A stretch of 64,000 nt of DNA from an uncultured Clostridia bacterium (GTDB taxonomy: Bacteria; Bacillota; Clostridia; Peptostreptococcales; Anaerovoracaceae), in assembly GCA_938034165.1 (NCBI GenBank), contig CALHKP010000006.1:1-64000 (forward strand), given 5' to 3'. The notes under the pieces were generated by a model. That model saw nothing but the letters and a program-made list of their open reading frames with translations. It did no database searches and was not told the origin of the DNA. The number at the start of each line of letters is the position of its first letter. The first letter of the stretch is position 1. Shown piece after piece: positions 57,514 to 64,000 of this stretch. The position numbers and the translations under genes were made by a program.

Positions 57514-58722
57514 ATGAAATATCTTGTGGTGGTTCCCGATGGAGCAGGGGACGAAAAAATTGAAGCTCTGGGAGGTAAAACTCCTCTGGAGACAGCTAAC
57601 TTATCATTTATAAACAGTCTTGCTCAGAAGGGCGAAGTAGGTATGGTAAAAACTATACCTGATGGAATTGCACCGGGCAGTGACGCGGCGAATTTGTCTG
57701 TAATGGGATATGATCCATCTGTTTATCTGACAGGAAGATCGCCTCTCGAGGCAGCCAGCATCGGAATCGAAATGAATGATACAGACGTTGCATTCAGAAC
57801 CAATATTATTACTGTTGAGGGTGATGGCCCTTATGAGGATCTTACTATTGTAGACCACAGTGCAGGAGATATTACTACAGAAGAAGCAGATGAATTGATA
57901 AAAGCAGTTAATGAAGAATTTGCAGATGATAAGGTAAGATTTTACACAGGAACATCGTACAGACACTGTATGATAGTCCATAACGGCAGAACTGATTATG
58001 AACTCACTCCGCCTCATGACGTTTTATCATGCAGAGTGGGAGATCATCTTCCAAAGGGTGAGGATGCGGAATTTTTGACTTCTATGATGAAGAGAAGTTA
58101 CGAGATACTGAACAACCATCCTGTAAACGTTAAGAGAAGAGAAAAAGGCCTCAGACCGGCAAACACTCTATGGATCTGGGGACAGGGCAAGAAGCCTCAG
58201 CTTTCTCCGTTCTATGACAAATATAAGCTTACAGGTACGGCAATCAGTGCAGTTGACCTAATCAAAGGAATTGCGGCATGTGCAGGACTTTCCAGCGTTG
58301 ATGTAGAAGGTGCTACAGGTACTCTTCATACTAATTTCAAGGGCAAAGCGGATGCGGCAATCGAAGAATTCAAAAAAGGCAAAGATTTTGTTTATGTTCA
58401 CCTTGAAGGTCCAGATGAATGTTCACATCAGGGCGATATGGAAGGCAAAATTAAATGTTTGGAGGATATCGACAAAAAAATAGTTGAACCTATAGTGGAA
58501 GCTTTGAGAGAAGCAGGGGAAGACTTTAAGGTACTGGTAGTGCCGGATCACAGAACACCTCTTGCAATCAGAACTCATTCAGATCCTCCGGTACCGTTTG
58601 TTATCTATAATTCAACAGACGAAAAACCGGTGGATGAGAGCAGAAGTTTTTGCGAGGTATCGGGACAAAAGGGTACATATTTTGACAGCGGATTCGCTAT
58701 GGCAGATTATTTTTTTAAGTAA
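57514..58722 (+). CDS. apgM: Archaeal-type cofactor-independent phosphoglycerate mutase
   Basis: A 402-residue member of the alkaline-phosphatase superfamily that interconverts 2- and 3-phosphoglycerate. The N-terminal VVPDGAGD with its metal Asp, the nucleophile region APGSDAANLSVMGYDP (Ser), and the C-terminal VVPDHRTPLAIRTHSDPPVPFV match the ApgM/COG3635 group, not the usual GpmI. Placement beside serC and serA suggests supply of 3-phosphoglycerate to serine. Some members of this group have been proposed as homoserine kinases, which remains an alternative. Confidence 0.9.
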   Translation: MKYLVVVPDGAGDEKIEALGGKTPLETANLSFINSLAQKGEVGMVKTIPDGIAPGSDAANLSVMGYDPSVYLTGRSPLEAASIGIEMNDTDVAFRTNIITVEGDGPYEDLTIVDHSAGDITTEEADELIKAVNEEFADDKVRFYTGTSYRHCMIVHNGRTDYELTPPHDVLSCRVGDHLPKGEDAEFLTSMMKRSYEILNNHPVNVKRREKGLRPANTLWIWGQGKKPQLSPFYDKYKLTGTAISAVDLIKGIAACAGLSSVDVEGATGTLHTNFKGKADAAIEEFKKGKDFVYVHLEGPDECSHQGDMEGKIKCLEDIDKKIVEPIVEALREAGEDFKVLVVPDHRTPLAIRTHSDPPVPFVIYNSTDEKPVDESRSFCEVSGQKGTYFDSGFAMADYFFK

Positions 58723-58731
58723 AAAGTATTT

Positions 58732-60213
58732 ATGAAGAAGAAAAACAAAATAATTTCATGCTTAATAATTGTTGCAATGCTGATTTCCGGCATTGCAACT
58801 TGTTATGCAGACGATTGGGATCAGGGAACTGACGGCACATATGACTATGATTATGGTGTAAGCGATGATCAGACGTATGATGATCAGGGTTACGACGATC
58901 AGATGTATTATGAAGAAGTCTATGAGCCGGAAGTGGTTGAAGAACCGGTGGTTCAAGAAGAAAAGAAAAAGACGGGGAAAAAAGGCGAGCCTGAACTTTA
59001 TTCTGATGCGGCGGCAATTTATTGCAAGAACACAGGTGAGATAATCTATAGCAAGAAATTAAAAAGCAAGATGTCTCCATACAGCATAACCAAGGTTATG
59101 ACAGCGCTTCTTGCTGTACAGAAACTTCCTCTGGATCAGGAAGTTACGGTTTCGGTCGAGGCTGCTTCTCAGGAAGGCTCAAGTATGGAGCTTAAAGAAG
59201 GAGAAGTTATCAAGGTAAAGGATTTGCTTTATGGTCTTTTGATGCTTTCCGGCAATGATGCCGCTTATGCTCTTGCAGAGGCTGTATCAGGTGATGTTTC
59301 TTCGTTTGTGGATCTTATGAACGAGACGGCTAAGAATATCGGCTGCAAAAATACTTTGTTCTCAACTCCGTCCGGATTTATAAATGATGTTTCGGAGCAT
59401 TATACAACTGCAAAGGATATGATGGAAATTCTGCGTGTTGCCTTTGATAACGAGACGGTCAAAGAAATTGCGGGAACAAAGAAACATAAGATTCCTGCTA
59501 CAAATGAGAGTGAAGAACGTGTTCTAAAAAACAAAAATGAGGTGCTTCTGTCATCAGACAATTATGTTGCGGGAAAGACAGGTTACTGGGACGATTACAA
59601 CAGTTCTATTGTTATGGAATATAACAAAAATGGACTGGAGCTTTTGATTGTTCTGATGGGCTCTCAGGCTGACAAACGGCTTGCAGATTGCAATGAGCTT
59701 GTTAAGTATGCGACTAAAAAGGTTCGTGGCATAGATGTGGTAAAAGCAGGTGAGGCTGCAGGAAAGGTCGGAGTAAAACACGGAGCAAAGACAAGCATAA
59801 AAGCATATACTTTGACAGCGGGCGTTGCCTATTTACCGAAGGAAGGCTCAGAATCACTTATAGATACAAAAGTTACTATGAATGATGATGTTAAGGCACC
59901 GGTGAAAAAAGGTGATGTTGTAGGTTCATATAACATATATGTCGGAGACGAAATAGTAAACAAGATTCCGCTGGTGGCAAAGGAAGATGTGAAAACAGGC
60001 TGGATTTTGTCATACATAGGAATTTCTAATAACGTTACAATAGTTATATGTATCGTGCTGCTGCTTGTACTTGCACTTCTGATTACAAGACTTATCAACA
60101 AAGCAAATGCAAAAAAAAGAAAACGAGCAGCCAGAAAAAGAATGGCTATGGAGATTGCAAAAAAGCAGCTTGAAAAAGAAGAGTACGACCGTAGAAGAGG
60201 ATGGCGTTATTGA
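58732..60213 (+). CDS. D-alanyl-D-alanine carboxypeptidase (DacF-like)
   Basis: A 493-residue low-molecular-weight penicillin-binding protein. It has a signal peptide (1-26), an unusual Asp/Tyr/Glu-rich stretch (about 27-76), and the serine-hydrolase domain with S118-I-T-K121, SGN at 173-175 and KTG at 282-284. The carboxypeptidase-associated region precedes a C-terminal membrane helix (about 428-455) and a basic cytoplasmic tail. It trims pentapeptide stems. The start follows apgM by nine bases, with no clear ribosome site, so coupling is likely. Its stop overlaps uvrC. Confidence 0.92.
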   Translation: MKKKNKIISCLIIVAMLISGIATCYADDWDQGTDGTYDYDYGVSDDQTYDDQGYDDQMYYEEVYEPEVVEEPVVQEEKKKTGKKGEPELYSDAAAIYCKNTGEIIYSKKLKSKMSPYSITKVMTALLAVQKLPLDQEVTVSVEAASQEGSSMELKEGEVIKVKDLLYGLLMLSGNDAAYALAEAVSGDVSSFVDLMNETAKNIGCKNTLFSTPSGFINDVSEHYTTAKDMMEILRVAFDNETVKEIAGTKKHKIPATNESEERVLKNKNEVLLSSDNYVAGKTGYWDDYNSSIVMEYNKNGLELLIVLMGSQADKRLADCNELVKYATKKVRGIDVVKAGEAAGKVGVKHGAKTSIKAYTLTAGVAYLPKEGSESLIDTKVTMNDDVKAPVKKGDVVGSYNIYVGDEIVNKIPLVAKEDVKTGWILSYIGISNNVTIVICIVLLLVLALLITRLINKANAKKRKRAARKRMAMEIAKKQLEKEEYDRRRGWRY

Positions 60214-62099
60214 TGTTTGATATACAGGAAAATTTGAAAAAACTCCCGGATTGTCCGGGAGTTTATCTGCATAAGGACAAACTTGGGCAGGTAATATATG
60301 TAGGAAAGGCGGTTTCGCTTAAGAAAAGAGTGAGACAGTACTTTCAGAGCTACGGAAAATCGACTCCTAAGTTGAGGGCTTTGACGGAAAATATTTCTGA
60401 GTTTGAATATATAACATGTGCGACTGAGATGGAGGCGCTGATTCTTGAGTGCAATCTGATAAAAAAGTATATGCCGAAGTATAATGTGCTTTTGAGGGAT
60501 GATAAGACTTATCCTTACATTGCTGTTACAGTGGCCGAGGATTATCCGAGAGTATTCAAGACAAGAAATGTAAAAAGAGACGGAAGCCGTTATTTCGGAC
60601 CCTACAGCGACGCATCGGCAGTAAACGATATCGTGGAGCTTCTAAACGATGTATATAAACTGAAACGCTGCAATTATACGCAGTTTCCGGAAAATCATAG
60701 ACCTTGCCTGAATTATCATATAGATAGGTGCGGTGGAATATGCACAGGGAAAATCACAAAAGAAGAATACAGAAAATCTGTGGACATGGCGGTGGACTTT
60801 CTTTCCGGTCACGAGAAGACTTTGATAAATCAGCTTACGGCAGAGATGCAGAAGGCATCTGATGAGATGCGGTATGAAGAAGCTGCGAAGCTCAGAGATT
60901 CCATTACAGCGGCAAAAACTCTCAGCGAGACACAGAGGGTCAGCATGGTCAATGCAGGGGACATAGACGTTGTTATTCCTGTGAGAGACTTTGATAATTC
61001 TTTTGTAGTCCTGTTTACTGTAAGAGACGGTAAGCTGAGCGGCAGGGAAACTTTTGAGATACAGTCATCGGAATTTGATAAAAAATCGGAAATGAGTGCC
61101 GAATTCATAAAACAGTATTATACGAAGTGGGCTGAAATACCAAAAGAGATAATGCTAGAAGAAATGCCTGAGGAGAGTGCTCTTTTAGAGGCATATCTCG
61201 AGAACTTCGGGCACAAGGTTAGAATTTTTGTTCCACAAAAAGGAGAAAAGAAAGCAATTCTAAAAATGGCCCAAAATGATGTGAATGAAATGCTCAAAAC
61301 TATTTCGGAAAAGGCACAGCTTAGCAGAGAAAAGAAATCGATGCTCAGAACGGCTATTTATGATATTCTCTTGAAGGCAGGATATGACAGACAGCCCGGA
61401 GGCCTTATTATGGGACCTGATGGTACATGTGATGTTGTGGACAGAAGTGAGTACAGGATAGAGTCCTATGATATTTCCAATACAAACGGGGTCGACTCGG
61501 TGGGTGCGATGGTTGTGTTTGAGGGAACCAGGAGGATAAAAAAGGACTACAGAAGGTTCAGAATCAAGACTGTCATAGGACCTGATGATTATGCTAGCTT
61601 GGAGGAAATGCTTACCAGAAGGTTTCAGAGAGCAGGCAAAGGGGATCCGTCTTTTGCTGTGATTCCGGATGCTGTATTTATGGACGGAGGCCTTGGACAG
61701 GTGCATGTGGCAGAGAAGGTTCTGGCTGAACTGGGGTTTGACATTCCGGTCATAGGTCTTGCAAAGGATGACAGCCACAGGACGAGGGCTATAGTATTTG
61801 ATGACGGAAGCGAAATAGATCTGAAGAACAATGGCGTTTTGTTCAAATATGCGGGCACAATTCAAGAAGAGGTTCACAGATTTGCAATAGAATATCACAG
61901 AAATTTGCGTGGCAAAAAAGCCATAACTTCGGTGCTTGATGAGATTCCTTCAGTTGGACCTGTAAGGCGAAATGCCCTTCTTGCAAAGTTCGGCTCAGTG
62001 GAGGCAATAAAAAAAGCCGCAATAGAGGAACTGATGACGGTTGACGGAATAACAGAGAGCGTGGCCGAAAAAATTTGTGAATTCTTCGTAAAGAAATAG
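60213..62099 (+). CDS. uvrC: Excinuclease ABC subunit UvrC
   Basis: Nucleotide-excision-repair nuclease that makes both incisions after UvrAB recognition. The GIY-YIG domain spans about 10-90 (CPGVYLHKDKLGQVIYVGKA), with the Cys-rich middle CNYTQFPENHRPCLNYHIDRCGGIC, the UVR/UvrB-binding segment (about 200-235), the RNase H-like half with ESYDISNTNGVDSVGAMVVF and the C-terminal helix-hairpin-helix SVGPVRRNALLAKFGSVEAIKKA. ATG 60213 overlaps the previous stop (TGATG); ATG 60201 is the alternative. Length about 628. Confidence 0.95.
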   Translation: MFDIQENLKKLPDCPGVYLHKDKLGQVIYVGKAVSLKKRVRQYFQSYGKSTPKLRALTENISEFEYITCATEMEALILECNLIKKYMPKYNVLLRDDKTYPYIAVTVAEDYPRVFKTRNVKRDGSRYFGPYSDASAVNDIVELLNDVYKLKRCNYTQFPENHRPCLNYHIDRCGGICTGKITKEEYRKSVDMAVDFLSGHEKTLINQLTAEMQKASDEMRYEEAAKLRDSITAAKTLSETQRVSMVNAGDIDVVIPVRDFDNSFVVLFTVRDGKLSGRETFEIQSSEFDKKSEMSAEFIKQYYTKWAEIPKEIMLEEMPEESALLEAYLENFGHKVRIFVPQKGEKKAILKMAQNDVNEMLKTISEKAQLSREKKSMLRTAIYDILLKAGYDRQPGGLIMGPDGTCDVVDRSEYRIESYDISNTNGVDSVGAMVVFEGTRRIKKDYRRFRIKTVIGPDDYASLEEMLTRRFQRAGKGDPSFAVIPDAVFMDGGLGQVHVAEKVLAELGFDIPVIGLAKDDSHRTRAIVFDDGSEIDLKNNGVLFKYAGTIQEEVHRFAIEYHRNLRGKKAITSVLDEIPSVGPVRRNALLAKFGSVEAIKKAAIEELMTVDGITESVAEKICEFFVKK

Positions 62100-62119
62100 A
62101 AAATATTTGTATACTTGTG

Positions 62120-62148
62120 TTGAATTAAGTATCAATAAATGTTATAGT
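62120..62148 (+). promoter_or_regulatory. Promoter of the DUF1292 gene
   Basis: TTGAAT (62120-62125), a 17-base spacer and TATAGT (62143-62148). Confidence 0.7.
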
Positions 62149-62206
62149 TAAACGAGTGTTATGCACAGAGCATAAGAAAATAAGAATAATACTGCGGGAG
62201 GTAGAC

Positions 62207-62476
62207 ATGGCAGATAACAAAAATAATTATGAAGAAGAAAACTTCATCACACTGGAATTTGATGACGGCGTAGAAATCGAATGCGAAATCATGGGCATAT
62301 TTGACTGTGACGGAGTAGACTACATTGCTTTAATTCCACAGGATGAAACAGATGACGTTTACATCTACGGATACAAAGAAGTAGGCGAAGACGAATTTGA
62401 ACTTGTAGACATCGAAGACGAAGCTCTTTTCGAAAAGGTTGTTGCTGAATTCGATGCAATCATGGACGCTGAATAA
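62207..62476 (+). CDS. DUF1292 (YrzB-like) acidic protein
   Basis: An 89-residue, strongly acidic protein. FITLEFDDGVEIECEIMGIFDCDGVDYIALIP and VYIYGYKEV match the DUF1292/YrzB family, found across Firmicutes, often near alaS-yrrK-like genes. Function unknown. The start is ATG 62207 after GGGAGGT. It has its own promoter and terminator. Confidence 0.9.
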   Translation: MADNKNNYEEENFITLEFDDGVEIECEIMGIFDCDGVDYIALIPQDETDDVYIYGYKEVGEDEFELVDIEDEALFEKVVAEFDAIMDAE

Positions 62477-62488
62477 TATGCGAAAAAC

Positions 62489-62517
62489 AAAAGACCTCGT
62501 TGGATGGGGTCTTTTTT
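62489..62517 (+). terminator. Terminator after the DUF1292 gene
   Basis: AAGACC (62491-62496) pairs with GGTCTT (62508-62513), followed by TTTT. Confidence 0.85.
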
Positions 62518-62604
62518 AATGGATGCGCCCGCGGACGCTTTTTATTCAATTTTTCATTTTTAACCTATAGGCTAACTTTCGACTTGTATGTGATGCTCAT
62601 TTCT

Positions 62605-62853
62605 TTAGATATCGGTAGGCTCTTCATCAGCTTCCTGTGGCTGAGCTTCGGCGCAGTCTGAGTTTTCCGGATTTTGGACTTCCTTTTTTGGCTTGATTCT
62701 GATTCGGCGTGCAAATGCTATTGTAAGGAAAACGCACATAAACAGACCTAGGATGAATCTTGCGTCTTTGATGTCGAGCATCAGTCCTTTTACGCAAACA
62801 AAATCAAGAATAATAAAAATAAGAGTTATCCATGCATTTCTTTTGTCAATCAT
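62605..62853 (-). CDS. Small hypothetical membrane protein
   Basis: An 82-residue protein that I do not recognise. It has two hydrophobic helices (about 8-23 and 33-48), a basic segment RRIRIKPKKE at the membrane face and an acidic C-terminal tail (QEADEEPTDI). AAAGGAG precedes ATG. It is likely a real gene, given the ribosome site and composition. Confidence 0.7.
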   Translation of the reverse strand: MIDKRNAWITLIFIILDFVCVKGLMLDIKDARFILGLFMCVFLTIAFARRIRIKPKKEVQNPENSDCAEAQPQEADEEPTDI

Positions 62854-62991
62854 TTTTAAATCTCCTTTGATAAGCTAAATAACAGTATAACATGACAGAT
62901 GGCGGATATACAAGGAAAGCCCGAAAAATAGGAAAACGAATTTGCAGAAAAAAATATGGCTAAAAAAATCCGTTATTTTGAAAAAAACCAC

Positions 62992-63021
62992 TTGCAAAAC
63001 AGAATATGGCCATGTTATACT
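62992..63021 (+). promoter_or_regulatory. tRNA-Leu promoter
   Basis: TTGCAA (62992-62997), an 18-base spacer and TATACT (63016-63021), about 18 bases before the tRNA. Confidence 0.75.
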
Positions 63022-63038
63022 AGGTGAGTAGTCATTTT

Positions 63039-63121
63039 GCGGTCATGGCGGAATTGGCAGACGCGCACGGTTCAGGTCCGTGTGGGAAACCATGGGGGTT
63101 CGAATCCCTTTGACCGCACCA
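63039..63121 (+). tRNA. tRNA-Leu(CAG)
   Basis: The 7-bp acceptor stem GCGGTCA/TGACCGC, the anticodon arm CACGG-TTCAGGT-CCGTG with anticodon CAG, a long class II variable arm, and the T-loop GGTTCGAATCC. The 3' CCA is encoded. All elements are intact. Confidence 0.97.
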
Positions 63122-63125
63122 CATT

Positions 63126-63157
63126 AAAAAAGCTGTGTTTTTACACAGCTTTTTTTC
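63126..63157 (+). terminator. Terminator after tRNA-Leu
   Basis: AAGCTGTG (63130-63137) pairs with CACAGCTT (63144-63151), followed by T residues. The preceding A run makes it usable also by the convergent flavoprotein gene. Confidence 0.92.
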
Positions 63158-63190
63158 ATACCTAGAAGAGTTATATAGTCCAACTATTTT

Positions 63191-64000
63191 CTATAATTTA
63201 TCTGCAAGATCTTTTGCAGCAACGCATGCGGAAGAATAAGCAAACTGTATGTTATATCCACCGGTTTTTCCGTCCACATCAAGGACTTCGCCTATAGCAT
63301 ACATTCCGGGAACGGACTTGATTTCCATGGTGGATGTTTTTATGCTTTTTAGGCTGATGCCGCCTCTAGTTACCATTGCTTTGTTAAATCCTCCCGGATA
63401 ATCTATTTCGAATTCATCGGCAATGACAAATTTTGCAATTTCAGAAGCCCTTTGGCAGGCGCGTTTTTCCAGTGCCTGAGCAAAGCTCTTGGGTAGGCTG
63501 TATTCAGAGGCCAGAATATTTGCTGCCTTGGATCTACTTTCCGAAATCATCTTGGAAATTTTCTTTTTCTCGGACATATCAAAGGTCTTACCTAGATAGT
63601 TAATAGACAATATATCGCCGGGTTCAGCATCTCTGCTGAGATGCAGGATGCAGGGACCTGAAAAATTTCTGTCAGTCAGTAGCAGATCTCCTGTCTGCTC
63701 TGCTATTTTCTTCCCATCGCGATAAAGAGATACATGGGCATCTCTAAAGGATATGCCTGAAAGTTCGCTGTAAGGATAATTCTTTGTGAACAAAGGCGCT
63801 AGGGCCGGCACAAGTGGCGTAACGGACATGCCGGGAATTTCTCTGAGAAGGGGAAACATGCTGCCGTCTGAGCCGGTAGACGGATAAGAGCAGCCGCCGG
63901 AGGCGATTATCACATACTTTGCTTTGTAAAGCCCATTAGCTGTCTGTACAGAGTGAAGTGTCGAGAAAGCCGAGTTATTGCCACCGAACGCCTGATCGTT
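63191..64000 (-). CDS. BaiN/HI0933-family FAD-dependent oxidoreductase, partial
   Basis: Truncated at its 5' end by the window edge. The open frame runs without a stop from position 64000, so the GTG at 63913 is not the true start. The family block ASGGCSYPSTGSDG (at about 63870-63905 on the minus strand) and the C-terminal GMYAIGEVLDVDGKTGGYNIQFAYSSACVA match HI0933/BaiN flavoproteins, which bind FAD. The missing N terminus should hold the GxGxxG motif. Function in most Firmicutes is not known. Confidence 0.88.
   Translation of the reverse strand, partial: NDQAFGGNNSAFSTLHSVQTANGLYKAKYVIIASGGCSYPSTGSDGSMFPLLREIPGMSVTPLVPALAPLFTKNYPYSELSGISFRDAHVSLYRDGKKIAEQTGDLLLTDRNFSGPCILHLSRDAEPGDILSINYLGKTFDMSEKKKISKMISESRSKAANILASEYSLPKSFAQALEKRACQRASEIAKFVIADEFEIDYPGGFNKAMVTRGGISLKSIKTSTMEIKSVPGMYAIGEVLDVDGKTGGYNIQFAYSSACVAAKDLADKL

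Noticed and set aside
63039..63157. tRNA-Leu as an integration site of a mobile element
   Set aside because: No repeated tRNA 3' end and no integrase are visible; a normal terminator and a housekeeping gene follow.

Overview
The window is a gene-dense chromosomal stretch from a low-GC Gram-positive anaerobe, most likely class Clostridia. The basis is the combination of a Re-type citrate synthase beside aconitase and isocitrate dehydrogenase, a rubredoxin-first (reverse) rubrerythrin, Rex, a stand-alone 2[4Fe-4S] ferredoxin, T-box and cobalamin riboswitches, strong AGGAGG ribosome sites, many U-tailed terminators and an archaeal-type phosphoglycerate mutase. A lineage near Anaerovoracaceae/Eubacteriales is a guess. 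I see no prophage, insertion sequence, CRISPR array, restriction system or defence island.

Layout. 1-3200: a B12-riboswitch-controlled cobalt importer cbiMNQO. 3.2-10.5 kb: tilS, ftsH, a PucR-type regulator, coaX and dusB. 10.6-14.5 kb: a GntR regulator divergent from an amidohydrolase and an amino-acid permease. 14.5-17.6 kb: reverse rubrerythrin, an orphan PTS-like IIC membrane protein and an orphan lipoprotein solute-binding protein with a leader hairpin. 17.6-24.5 kb: nifU-like, pepV, a RibU-like ECF S component, the t6A genes tsaE-tsaB-rimI-tsaD and an ABC-F ATPase. 24.5-27.5 kb: acpP, rex, a convergent short ferredoxin (25611-25781), a P-loop/Asp23-like fusion and an OGG-type glycosylase. 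27.55-28.0 kb: an unexplained array of inverted repeats. 28.1-33.3 kb: a 2-oxoglutarate/glutamate-precursor operon (Re-citrate synthase, GntR, aconitase, isocitrate dehydrogenase). 33.5-37.1 kb: BI-1-like membrane protein, CCA transferase, DUF1805, EFR1 flavodoxin-ferredoxin and an ArsR gene that looks frameshifted. 37.3-43.5 kb: trpB2 behind a tryptophan T-box, divergent from metY, a lipoprotein and a remarkable metA-aspartate kinase fusion.

43.5-53.3 kb: a CofE-domain protein, a strong non-coding RNA candidate (44947-45210), a ferredoxin-like protein, 5-formyl-THF cyclo-ligase, Mrp, iron alcohol dehydrogenase, a cation exchanger, an FMN alpha-hydroxyacid dehydrogenase, a D-2-hydroxyacid dehydrogenase, RdgB and YihY. 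53.3-62.5 kb: a LysM-G5-NlpC/P60 endopeptidase behind helically phased repeats, then serA and serC divergent from overlapping promoters, apgM, a DacF-type carboxypeptidase, uvrC and DUF1292. 62.6-64 kb: a small membrane protein, tRNA-Leu(CAG) and a truncated HI0933/BaiN-type flavoprotein.

Together the biosynthetic genes cover the first steps into glutamate (Re-citrate route), serine (apgM, serA, serC) and methionine (aspartate kinase, homoserine O-acetyltransferase, O-acetylhomoserine sulfhydrylase). The items I would check first are the MetA-LysC fusion with its hairpin leader, the 27.6-28.0 kb inverted-repeat cluster, the 45 kb RNA, the frameshifted ArsR gene and the palindrome shared by the acpP and ferredoxin promoters. 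All calls are by eye; no database search was run.
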